A stretch of 7,544 nucleotides of DNA. It comes from Pseudopedobacter saltans. Lineage in GTDB: Bacteria > Bacteroidota > Bacteroidia > Chitinophagales > Chitinophagaceae. Numbering within the stretch: the stretch's first letter is position 1; each line of letters opens with the position of its first letter. The position numbers were made by a program, and so were the translations under genes. The stretch is taken from NCBI GenBank assembly GCA_003241175.1, contig QFOI01000165.1:1-7544 (forward strand), in the 5' to 3' direction. Below the pieces are notes generated by a model. That model had not been told where the DNA came from, searched no databases, and worked only from the letters and a program-made list of their open reading frames with translations. Of the stretch, positions 1-7,349 are shown piece after piece.

Positions 1-3000
1 GATTATAAAAAAGGCGTTTTATCATTCTTTTTGCTGAAGTTGTTGTCAAAGCTAAAGACTCAAGGGCATTCACTTTAAAAATTTCTATTAACCAACTTAT
101 TCCGTCTGGCAAAAACTCATTATCTCCAATTGTTGAGAATACATTGATTGCCGAAGAAGAATCGCGTTTCCCTTTCTCAAAAAAGATTTTTTTGTAGAAG
201 TCTTTCTTACCATTTAAAACATTCCAATTATTTTCGTTAGGATTACCGTGATAGTCCCAAAGTAAATACCGGATGTTTAATAAAAGTTTTGGAATTAGTG
301 GGTGTGTTTCATTACTTGGAATTAAATCATAAAGCACCTCCCAAAGATTCCAAAAGTTTGTCTGTTGTATTGAATATTTAGCTTGGTCTATTTTCAGATT
401 CCCGTTGTCATACAATTTCAATACAAAATAATCCAAAGTAGTATTTACAAATTCAAATAAACCATCTCTTCCAAATTTTTGATGTTGTATATTGTTTGAT
501 AGCGCATTAACTAACGTAGTTAAAATAGATTTTGAGAAATCAAAATCCGCATCCAAAAACAAATTGGAAAGGTATTGTTCAATATCTGAAATTGATTCGT
601 GATGAAATTGGCGTGATTCTCTGTTTCTTTTATATGAGTAATCCTCTCTTTTAATTAAATCATCAAGGACAAGAGATAAAACATAATTAATGAAGTTTGA
701 AAAGTCCTTGTCTGTTGTGTCGTAAGGAGTAATTACAAAGGCTCTTGCCAATAAATATCCTTCACTTTTTTCTAAATTTATTTCAGTTAGTTCTAACTTT
801 AATTTTTTGTCAGATGCTATTTGCTGAACAAATTCATTTTCCTCTTTCAAACTTTCTTCATCTTGATTGCCATAAAAATTTGGATTAGTTTTTTTATAGT
901 TTGAATATTTGATAAGACCAAGCCAAACTCTTTTTGTATTATCAGGAAATTGCTTAAAAAATACATCCCTAACGTAGAGTATGATTTTGTCAATTTCGTG
1001 TTCAGAAAAATTTGCAAATAGCATATAAATCATCGTTGCTATTATTCCGTTTTTGTCATCATCCCCTTCAGCGTTCATCATCAATAAATGGAATGAGGAC
1101 AACGCGATTTCTTGTTCCCTTGGATTGTAGCGTCTGTCTAACTCAAAATTACCATTGAATGAGCCTTGCATAATAACGACAATAGATTGCATAAGTGTGT
1201 CTAAGCACCATCGTTTCTGCTTTATCGAAATCGACGTTGAAAATTCATTTAAACCAAGGCAGGCAAGTGTTATTGGTCTGCTAAATAAAAAGTCCAAGTT
1301 TTCAGTTTCAGAATAATATTTGTGACACTCACTCCATTTTTCAAAACTAATAGATTCTTTTTTTTCAAATGCCTTGGTAATTATTTCTAAATAAGCTATT
1401 GATAGAATTTGTTTATCAAAGTAATCTTGTGATGAATTCAAGTTCTCAACAACTTCTTTTTCATATTTAGGTTGAAAAACAAATCCTCCAAGTTTTTCAT
1501 CATGCAGCTTAACCTCCCAATTTCTTATGTCAATCTCATTCAATCGCTTTTTCCACATTAAATCACCATCTTTAATACTCGCTTTAAGTTTATCAAATAG
1601 ATTGTGAATTTGTTGATTAAGTTTTCTAACATTAAATTGATAATTCACAATAAAATCACCTAACCCTCTTTGGTATTGCGTTCTGTGAGGAAGTTGATTT
1701 GACTCACGACGCTCTTTTTGGGCAAATGTAATCTGGTTGTCCATTGGTGCAAGAACCGAACGTTCTTCAAGTGCACGGTTTAAATCCCAATCATAAAATT
1801 CTTGGACAGACAAAAGTGGTAAAATAGCTTCCTCAACTTCTTCTGGATAAGCAATAGCAACGCTTGTCAAAACGGATAATGTAGCGACATTATTGGTATT
1901 TTTAAGAACATAATCAAATATATACTTTAGGTTCTCTTTGCTTACTTCAGACTTTCGTCTTGCCGTTTCTAATAGGAACTTTTCAAAACTCATTAGCAAA
2001 GATTCCAAAGCATTATTTGTAACACTTAAGCCTCTGTAAGCCGCCCATAATTCCCACGCTGCATATAATTTTATTTTCGTTCCGTCATTCTGTTCTAATT
2101 CAATTTGACAAATTTTATGTTTGTATTCACAAGTAGCGTTTACATAAAATTCAACCGAATAATTGATGAAATCTATGATGAACTTCAATCCAACGATTGG
2201 GTGAACCCACAATAAATTGTAAAAAGGTGTTTTGTAAATTCCTGAAGGGAAAAACGAATGTTTATCTCTTATCCCCCAACATTCCACATCCTGCAAAGAG
2301 TGTCTTGATAAAAATCTAGTTCCATCTGGATAATCAGATTCCTTTGGCTGTATGTATTTCCAATTTTTCCAAGCTGTTTCAATAATCAATTCGGGTAATT
2401 CTATTATCAAACGTTGGTTTCCTATCCCCGAAAGACAACTTTCAATTACATTTTCGTAAAAAGAATTTAATCTCCAAGATTTTCGGTTTTCTTTATTGGT
2501 AAATGCTCTTGCAATAAGTTGTTTAATTTCTTCCTTTGAAATTGAAGCCAAGTCAAACAAAATTGAAATCAAGTTTGATGATTTGCCCTCGGCGTTTTCT
2601 TCTCGCCAAAATTCATTTTCGTCTTCAACTTCTTTCAAATAAGTTAGGATAATAGACTTTGCTGCCTCTAATTCAGCGTTTTCAATTTTTCCATATTGAA
2701 AACGTAATCGGCAATACCAATCAGAAAGAAAATTAAGTATTGAAAGTTTTATTGATTCTAATTGAGCAATGTTCTTTTGAATAAAAAACAATGCTTCTTT
2801 CCAACCAGAACCAATCGGCAAAAGCAAATTGCTGTCGTTTATTATTTGGTCGCTTTCTTTGCAACAAGTTTTTATGATATGTAAACACCTATTGAAGAGG
2901 GTAGCTTTGTCTGTAAATAATTCTTTTTCAAAAGCAGTAAAGAATGAATTACTATTTTCGGATTTAAAAACAGCAACCAACAATTCATCAGCCCAATATT

Positions 3001-4933
3001 TTTCAATCGTTTGGTCGGAAGTAGTTGCTTTAATCAATTCATTTATCTTACCGCTGTTGTCAATTAGATAATCTTCAATCCAAAGACGAAATGCACGTCT
3101 AATTGCAGGTTCATTTCCTAAACTGCTAAACAAATCTTTTGGCTTAGGACTTTCTTCAAATTTTGAAGAAACATATTTTACCAATGCCCAATCTTCCAAA
3201 ATATCGTGAGTAGGGGAATACATTCTGTTGTTCTGTTCCTGAAATACTATTTCATCGTTTTCTAAACAAGTAATTGCTTCCGCATCTGATTTATCTGGCT
3301 TGGTAAAGAGTTTCATCTCTTTCGCTCTCTTTACTGCAATTTCTTTGAACGCTTCTTCTCGTTTTATAGGAAGTCCATTTTTTGTATTGGTTGAATCTAC
3401 AACCAACGAATTCCACAACTTGTCTTTAAATTCAATTAGCGAAACATTAGCATAATCATCGTTTGTTTTACTTATCGCTAAAATTGAAAAGTCAAGATAC
3501 TTTGGACTTTGAAGCAACTTTTTGACTTTATCATTTTTTAGAACACTATTTAACTGTGGAAATTTTTCAGACACAAGTTTTAATTCTTCTTCATTTAGCG
3601 TTGGAACATCAATTATACTCGTATTATTTTTATCAATACCGAACTTTAACGTAATTAAGTCAATTGCATATTTTCGCGTCGACGCAATAATTTTTATTTC
3701 GGGGTGTTCTTTAAGCAATGCCAACAATTGTTTAAACGCACATTCAGGGTCTGCTTCCAAGAGTTTTTCCAAACTATCAATAAAAATGATTTTTTCAGGA
3801 ATAAGAGAAATACAAGAAAAAATATCTTCAATAGTTTCATTCACCCCTTGACTTGAAAATACATTTGCAAGTGTAGACTCATTGAATTGGTCTGCTCTAA
3901 AAACAAATACACTTGAATTACTTAAATCCTTTTGAATAATCTCTTTTATTTCTGCGGATTTTCCAACGCCTGGTTTTCCAGTTACAATAGTAATTTGAGA
4001 AACTCCGCTTAATGCTTCTAATATTTCTTCTCTTGCTTTCAATCTTGGTAATTGAAATTTATTTTCGTCTTTTCCGATGGAAGTTTTTATTGGTCGTAAA
4101 ATTTCTTTGCTGTCTGATTTGAGTTTTTCAATCGCTTTGAAGTATGGACTTAATTGTGCATTGTCAAAATGTTGAAAGAAATCTTTGTCTTTAATGTTTT
4201 CAATTGTTGCACTTCCTCCGTTTGGATTAAGAGTTGAAACATAAGCGAAAACACTATCCCAAATTTCTTCTTCTGTCGCTATTGAATCTTTACTTTTACT
4301 TAGCTTAATCAGATTTAAAAAGTAAGTCTTATCAATACTGCCTTCATTTAAAAAGTCATACTCCAAGACATCAACACATTTTAGAAACTCCCAAATTTCT
4401 TTGTCGGTTAAATCTACGTTGCCGTTCGCCTCTTTTAATACCGCTCGAAAAACATTTAATCGGTCTTTTTTCGCGTTAATTCTGTTTACTTCTAAGTGAA
4501 AATCTGTGTCTGTTGCGTGGTTTACCGCCCAATTAAAAAGAGATTTTAGATGATTTCTTTCGTCTTTTGTCAAACCATTTTTAACAACGATAAGTTTATC
4601 TCTTGTTTTGTCAAAAATAGAGGTGTTGCGATAATCTTTCCAAAAAGCACTAATAACTTCTTTGAACTTATCGTTTTCAATAGTAAATGAAATGTCGTGT
4701 TTTACTTGAACTAATAGACGATGTACTCCTTTTGTTGATTTCGCAATTGCTAAAAAATCATCTGTTTCATATCCTCTGTTGGTAACTTGTAAGGCAACTT
4801 CTGATAGTTCACCTGAAGGAATACAAGGGACATTGCCTCGAATGATAAGAGTAATGAGAAAGGCAGTTTGAACAGATTGTTCAAAGTTTGTTCCACCTCC
4901 ACCTTTTTGAAATACGCTGCCTTTATCTGACAT
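1..4933 (-). CDS. Large STAND NTPase with N-terminal PD-(D/E)XK nuclease (Avs-like antiviral receptor candidate), 3' end outside window
   Basis: The frame is open for 1,644 codons from ATG at 4933-4931 to the left edge; I checked every line and found no in-frame stop or frameshift. The start is the first ATG after an in-frame stop at 4966-4964, just ahead of the conserved N-terminus. Residues 1 to about 150-200 look like a Cap4/DUF4297-type nuclease: a Gly run (G11-G14) followed by F17-E18, then D58-D59 and Q76-V-K78, a (D)...QxK version of the PD-(D/E)XK site. The central STAND-type NTPase has Walker A GKPGVGKS at 319-326, Walker B IIFIDS at 382-387 (D386) and a sensor-like AST-R at 417-420. 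A winged-helix-type HDILEDWA motif sits at 576-583. Residues 600-1644 are probably helical repeats, with no membrane segment seen. In Avs proteins this architecture binds a phage protein, oligomerises and activates the nuclease. That role is inferred here, and the Avs type cannot be assigned. Confidence 0.9.
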   Translation of the reverse strand, partial: MSDKGSVFQKGGGGTNFEQSVQTAFLITLIIRGNVPCIPSGELSEVALQVTNRGYETDDFLAIAKSTKGVHRLLVQVKHDISFTIENDKFKEVISAFWKDYRNTSIFDKTRDKLIVVKNGLTKDERNHLKSLFNWAVNHATDTDFHLEVNRINAKKDRLNVFRAVLKEANGNVDLTDKEIWEFLKCVDVLEYDFLNEGSIDKTYFLNLIKLSKSKDSIATEEEIWDSVFAYVSTLNPNGGSATIENIKDKDFFQHFDNAQLSPYFKAIEKLKSDSKEILRPIKTSIGKDENKFQLPRLKAREEILEALSGVSQITIVTGKPGVGKSAEIKEIIQKDLSNSSVFVFRADQFNESTLANVFSSQGVNETIEDIFSCISLIPEKIIFIDSLEKLLEADPECAFKQLLALLKEHPEIKIIASTRKYAIDLITLKFGIDKNNTSIIDVPTLNEEELKLVSEKFPQLNSVLKNDKVKKLLQSPKYLDFSILAISKTNDDYANVSLIEFKDKLWNSLVVDSTNTKNGLPIKREEAFKEIAVKRAKEMKLFTKPDKSDAEAITCLENDEIVFQEQNNRMYSPTHDILEDWALVKYVSSKFEESPKPKDLFSSLGNEPAIRRAFRLWIEDYLIDNSGKINELIKATTSDQTIEKYWADELLVAVFKSENSNSFFTAFEKELFTDKATLFNRCLHIIKTCCKESDQIINDSNLLLPIGSGWKEALFFIQKNIAQLESIKLSILNFLSDWYCRLRFQYGKIENAELEAAKSIILTYLKEVEDENEFWREENAEGKSSNLISILFDLASISKEEIKQLIARAFTNKENRKSWRLNSFYENVIESCLSGIGNQRLIIELPELIIETAWKNWKYIQPKESDYPDGTRFLSRHSLQDVECWGIRDKHSFFPSGIYKTPFYNLLWVHPIVGLKFIIDFINYSVEFYVNATCEYKHKICQIELEQNDGTKIKLYAAWELWAAYRGLSVTNNALESLLMSFEKFLLETARRKSEVSKENLKYIFDYVLKNTNNVATLSVLTSVAIAYPEEVEEAILPLLSVQEFYDWDLNRALEERSVLAPMDNQITFAQKERRESNQLPHRTQYQRGLGDFIVNYQFNVRKLNQQIHNLFDKLKASIKDGDLMWKKRLNEIDIRNWEVKLHDEKLGGFVFQPKYEKEVVENLNSSQDYFDKQILSIAYLEIITKAFEKKESISFEKWSECHKYYSETENLDFLFSRPITLACLGLNEFSTSISIKQKRWCLDTLMQSIVVIMQGSFNGNFELDRRYNPREQEIALSSFHLLMMNAEGDDDKNGIIATMIYMLFANFSEHEIDKIILYVRDVFFKQFPDNTKRVWLGLIKYSNYKKTNPNFYGNQDEESLKEENEFVQQIASDKKLKLELTEINLEKSEGYLLARAFVITPYDTTDKDFSNFINYVLSLVLDDLIKREDYSYKRNRESRQFHHESISDIEQYLSNLFLDADFDFSKSILTTLVNALSNNIQHQKFGRDGLFEFVNTTLDYFVLKLYDNGNLKIDQAKYSIQQTNFWNLWEVLYDLIPSNETHPLIPKLLLNIRYLLWDYHGNPNENNWNVLNGKKDFYKKIFFEKGKRDSSSAINVFSTIGDNEFLPDGISWLIEIFKVNALESLALTTTSAKRMIKRLFYN

Positions 4934-5101
4934 AGCTGTAATTTTTTGCTTTAGCCCTAATAATTAAAATTGATTGTACGTTTCCTCATTCAGTTTATAT
5001 TAGTGATATAGATTAGCTTTAAAATAGTTTTTATACAAAAATGTAGCTTAAAGGATTGAAACGTTTAAGAATAACAAATTGTAAATATTATCAAGCTCAG
5101 T
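4934..5101. other. Leader/promoter region of the large STAND gene
   Basis: This non-coding AT-rich stretch lies between the nuclease gene's hairpin and the STAND gene start. It must contain the promoter if the STAND gene is transcribed on its own. I could not place one with confidence: the best minus-strand match is TACATTTT (5046-5039), close to TAnnTTTG but without a TTG at the right distance. An imperfect dyad CTTAAA/TTTAAG (5047-5052 with 5064-5069, 11-base loop) lies just upstream of that site and could be an operator, or could be chance. No Shine-Dalgarno is visible before the ATG. Confidence 0.3.
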
Positions 5102-5130
5102 AGTAGCCATATAAAATTGTATGGCTTACT
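5102..5130 (-). terminator. Stem-loop downstream of the DpnII/MboI-like nuclease gene
   Basis: AGCCATA (5105-5111) pairs perfectly with TATGGCT (5120-5126) around an eight-base loop. AGT (5102-5104) can extend the stem by pairing with ACT (5128-5130) past a single bulged base. The structure begins six bases after the nuclease stop codon in the direction of transcription, the right place for a terminator. No T-run follows it on the minus strand, so it is not a textbook intrinsic terminator. It could instead be an RNA-stabilising 3' hairpin or, because it is nearly symmetric, act on either strand. Confidence 0.45.
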
Positions 5131-5135
5131 GCAAT

Positions 5136-6233
5136 TCATGGTCTAACATACAGTTCAACATTCATATTTTCATCTGATAATTTATTGATATCATTTTCTA
5201 ATCCTCTTGGGTTCTTAATCTTATTTTCTGGGTCATAAACAAAGCACTTCAATATCTTACAATTTGGATGATTGCGGTAATGCGCTATGTCCAAAATTAG
5301 CTGCTCCCCGACTTCTTTATCGCTAAGATTATTTCTTGTCTTTTTTACCTCTATCACTATATTCTCATTCTTTAAAAGAAAATCCATTCTTGTCGAACTT
5401 CCTCCATATGAGGGTGTATATTCTTCCTCCCTAACATCTCTAAAATGTAACTTTAAAATACAATGAAGCAAATCTTGTACATCATATTCATCTGCCACAT
5501 AAATTGTATCTCTCTTATTATGACGATTTTTCAATTGGTTGCAAAAAACATGAAAATTGTCGAAAATATTATATAAAATCTCATCATCATTATGATTGGT
5601 CGAAGGTTTTGATAAATTTGTTTTTATTTCGATTTGCCTTAAAAGACGATAAGCGAGTTCATTAAATGAGTTAAACGAGAATGACTTTGTTGACAAACTA
5701 ACTAAATATCCAATCGCTTGCATGTGCGGAGGAACCAATATGCCTTTGCTCAAGTTTCTCATATCATAAATAGGAATTTGGGTGGGTCTTTTATAACTAA
5801 CATATTCCCCCACATCTATTCCCCATTTGAAATCTTCAATTTTCTTTAATAACTCATTTTCATTACTAAAATTGTCAATATCTCTTATAATGGACAACTC
5901 CGTTACGATTTTTTTTTGAAATTTTTGATAGGGTGCAATGTCTTTAATGATTTGGGATTCTAAACCATCTAAATCTATTTTATATTTTTGGGATATTAGG
6001 TCATAAAAATATTCAACATTAACCTCAAAAGCCTCATTGTGATTTTGGGGATTCAGATAATGATTGTAATCGTTTCGTGCCCAACCTCCAATCCAAAGCT
6101 CTTCAAAGGTCTCTGACAATTCAAAAATCGGTTTAATTGTCTCATAGCTTTTTTTCAGTGTTATACCCTTTGATTGGTCAATTTTTTCGAGCTCTGATTT
6201 TAGGGCATTTAAAGTAGCTTTTATTTCATTCAT
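5136..6233 (-). CDS. DpnII/MboI-like PD-(D/E)XK nuclease domain protein, 365 aa
   Basis: This is a complete soluble protein. The ATG at 6233 is preceded four codons upstream by an in-frame stop, so the start is well fixed although no Shine-Dalgarno is visible. The C-terminal domain, about residues 245-365, matches my memory of the REase_DpnII-MboI Pfam domain. Its features are a helix from DVQDLLH (251-257), an acidic pair E269-E270, a Gly-Ser turn, D284 in RMDFLL, E295-V-K297 in IVIEVKK, a helix around GEQLILDIAHY and a strand with CFVYDP. D284, E295 and K297 should form the metal-dependent active site. The N-terminal 200 residues are a separate, mostly helical part containing an aromatic patch WIGGWARNDYNHYL (47-60), possibly a target-binding or regulatory domain. 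No methyltransferase lies beside it, so a classical restriction-modification role is unlikely within this window. A defence or nucleic-acid-degrading role is inferred; the substrate is unknown. Confidence 0.88.
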   Translation of the reverse strand: MNEIKATLNALKSELEKIDQSKGITLKKSYETIKPIFELSETFEELWIGGWARNDYNHYLNPQNHNEAFEVNVEYFYDLISQKYKIDLDGLESQIIKDIAPYQKFQKKIVTELSIIRDIDNFSNENELLKKIEDFKWGIDVGEYVSYKRPTQIPIYDMRNLSKGILVPPHMQAIGYLVSLSTKSFSFNSFNELAYRLLRQIEIKTNLSKPSTNHNDDEILYNIFDNFHVFCNQLKNRHNKRDTIYVADEYDVQDLLHCILKLHFRDVREEEYTPSYGGSSTRMDFLLKNENIVIEVKKTRNNLSDKEVGEQLILDIAHYRNHPNCKILKCFVYDPENKIKNPRGLENDINKLSDENMNVELYVRP

Positions 6234-6563
6234 ACACTTATATTAATACTAAACTTGATTGATTGGGAGAAAAAAGTTGTTTCAGTTTCTGATTCAAAAA
6301 ACCTTTTTCAAATAATATTGGCTAAGATTATTTAAAACATGATTTCATTATTCAGAAAAAAAGATACTAATCTCAGGGCATTATATACTTTTTTCTAATC
6401 TTTTTATTAAGGTGGAGAGATTAATAAATAGTTATATAGTGACATATGAATTCTATCTGTAGTTCATTTTCTAATTTATAAATTAAAATCGTATCGATTA
6501 TATAGTAAATTTAACAAAAAAATCAAATCCTACGAACTCCTTATGAAACAGAAAGACAACAAT

Positions 6564-6571
6564 TAAATTTG
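6564..6571 (+). promoter_or_regulatory. TAAATTTG, a perfect match to the Bacteroidota -7 element, antisense orientation
   Basis: TAAATTTG on the plus strand fits the TAnnTTTG -7 element known from Bacteroidota promoters and is followed by GCGTAC, a G/C step common after such elements. A TTG at the -33 position is not visible at 19-21 bases upstream. No plus-strand gene follows; a transcript from here would run antisense into the 3' end of the DUF6037-like gene. It is a candidate site only. Confidence 0.2.
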
Positions 6572-6586
6572 CGTACCTTTTATTGC

Positions 6587-6610
6587 TAAAATATTTCTTT
6601 AAAAATTTTA
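6587..6610 (-). terminator. Weak AT-only hairpin just after the DUF6037-like stop codon
   Basis: TAAAAT (6587-6592) and ATTTTA (6605-6610) can pair as a six-base stem around a 12-base loop, immediately downstream of the stop codon of the 210-residue gene on the minus strand. The stem has no G/C pair, so it would be unstable. It may mark the 3' end of the transcript, but in sequence this AT-rich it could easily arise by chance. Confidence 0.2.
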
Positions 6611-7243
6611 TTACCGTCTTTCTCCAAATTTTTTAATTATATACTCGTCACTTCTTTCATCAACTTTATTCAGAGAATAACAAAAGCTAATTGTTGTTTC
6701 ATCCTTGAATTTATCGTAAAGTTTGGGTCTTAATAATCTAGACTTATTGTCATTAAATGGAGTTCTATTTTGGCTATTGGGATTTCTTTTTACGGTAAAG
6801 CAATATATTTTATAAGGGTCTTCACTATCATTTTTAGATAATGATACAACCATAGCATCTATCAAGGAATTAGGCTTATTGGGATTAATCTTTGTCGGGA
6901 TAAAGTTTGAGAAAAATTGATTAAATTGTGTAAGTAAATCTTTCATATTTTGTGCATACTCAATCTTGAAAAAATCCCTTAGACTTTTAATATCTGTTGT
7001 TATAAAGCCATTCACATTAACAGGAAGAGTTAAGCTAATGGATATGTTTTCTGCTCGCAAAAACTCAACTTTCATTAAGGAAAATTCAGGCTTTTCTTCG
7101 TTTTTTATATATAATTTAGTAAGAACTATATAGTCATTCTTTTTATATACAAATGTAAATGCTTCAATTATCCACTTATTTTCTTCCATATCCTTTTTGA
7201 GTAATTTGAAGTTCTCAAATACATGTTTTGTTGGCTCATTCAT
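6611..7243 (-). CDS. DUF6037-like protein of unknown function, 210 aa
   Basis: This is a complete small soluble protein. The ATG at 7243 is the first in frame, with a stop codon 15 bases upstream at 7258-7256, and no Shine-Dalgarno is visible. No signal peptide or membrane segment is seen. The N-terminal half (about 10-75) alternates charged helix and beta strands (AFTFVYKKNDYIVLTKLYI, 28-46). The middle holds a conserved-looking block RDFFKIEYAQNMKDLL (89-104) leading to FSNFIP (111-116). The C-terminal part has a basic stretch with KRNPN, PFNDNKSRLLRP and TTISFCYS (152-190). The order of these blocks resembles DUF6037 proteins as I remember them, but I could not search for this. I see no catalytic signature and assign no function. 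It is on the same strand as the two nuclease genes but 377 bases upstream of the nearer one, so it probably has its own transcript. Confidence 0.82.
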   Translation of the reverse strand: MNEPTKHVFENFKLLKKDMEENKWIIEAFTFVYKKNDYIVLTKLYIKNEEKPEFSLMKVEFLRAENISISLTLPVNVNGFITTDIKSLRDFFKIEYAQNMKDLLTQFNQFFSNFIPTKINPNKPNSLIDAMVVSLSKNDSEDPYKIYCFTVKRNPNSQNRTPFNDNKSRLLRPKLYDKFKDETTISFCYSLNKVDERSDEYIIKKFGERR

Positions 7244-7349
7244 AATTAGCGTTTTTTAATTAATGATTTCTGCGCTCAATATATCCAAACGTTGTCCCTA
7301 GTACTTCAATCCTAAATATAGCAAAACCTTATTAGCGGGGGTATCTATT
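7244..7349. other. Intergenic spacer upstream of the DUF6037-like gene
   Basis: This 106-base AT-rich spacer lies between the partial gene and the 210-residue gene. Read on the minus strand it carries TATATTTA (7319-7312), one base off the Bacteroidota TAnnTTTG -7 element, but without a TTG at the usual distance upstream. A promoter for the downstream gene may lie here but cannot be placed. I see no hairpin with a T-run, and no Shine-Dalgarno before the start. Confidence 0.35.

Larger units (their letters stand above)
6234..6610. other. AT-rich intergenic gap, no supported gene
   Basis: This 377-base stretch separates the DUF6037-like gene from the DpnII/MboI-like nuclease gene. All frames are broken by frequent stops; the longest ATG frame I noticed encodes only about 19 residues. 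It holds long A and T runs, a short direct repeat CTAATCT (6367-6373 and 6395-6401) and a weak inverted repeat TAATCT/AGATTA (6396-6401 with 6418-6423). It presumably contains the promoter of the nuclease gene. The large gap argues for independent transcription of the two genes. Confidence 0.5.

Noticed and set aside
2829..3071. Plus-strand open frame of 80 codons
   Set aside because: It lies entirely antisense inside the large STAND coding frame, which has strong domain motifs and no stops. The translated product is low-complexity and resembles nothing known.
3522..3851. Plus-strand open frame of 109 codons, rich in Ser, Phe and Asn
   Set aside because: It is the antisense shadow of the NTPase domain, including the Walker B segment. 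Its composition is that of a reverse-strand translation of AT-rich coding DNA.
1..4933. Possible frameshift or pseudogene in the large frame
   Set aside because: I checked the frame line by line for in-frame TAA, TAG and TGA on the minus strand and found none. The motifs occur in the expected order, so the gene appears intact as far as the window shows.
5047..5069. GGATTGAAAC, resembling the end of some CRISPR repeats
   Set aside because: It occurs once only, with no repeated copies or spacers of regular length and no cas genes. It is noted only as the loop of a weak CTTAAA/TTTAAG dyad.
5136..6233. Type II restriction-modification system of DpnII/MboI type
   Set aside because: No methyltransferase motifs (such as DPPY or FxGxG) are present in any of the coding frames. 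The domain family is also found in many solo proteins, so the R-M label is not supported by this window.
6355..6395. Imperfect inverted repeat of A-run and T-run (GAAAAAAAGATA with TATACTTTTTTC)
   Set aside because: The arms do not pair exactly and consist almost entirely of A/T runs. Such pairs are common by chance here and no gene end lies next to it.
6339..6398. Plus-strand ATG frame of 19 codons in the intergenic gap
   Set aside because: It is too short, has no ribosome binding site or identifiable motif, and frames of this size are expected by chance in AT-rich DNA.
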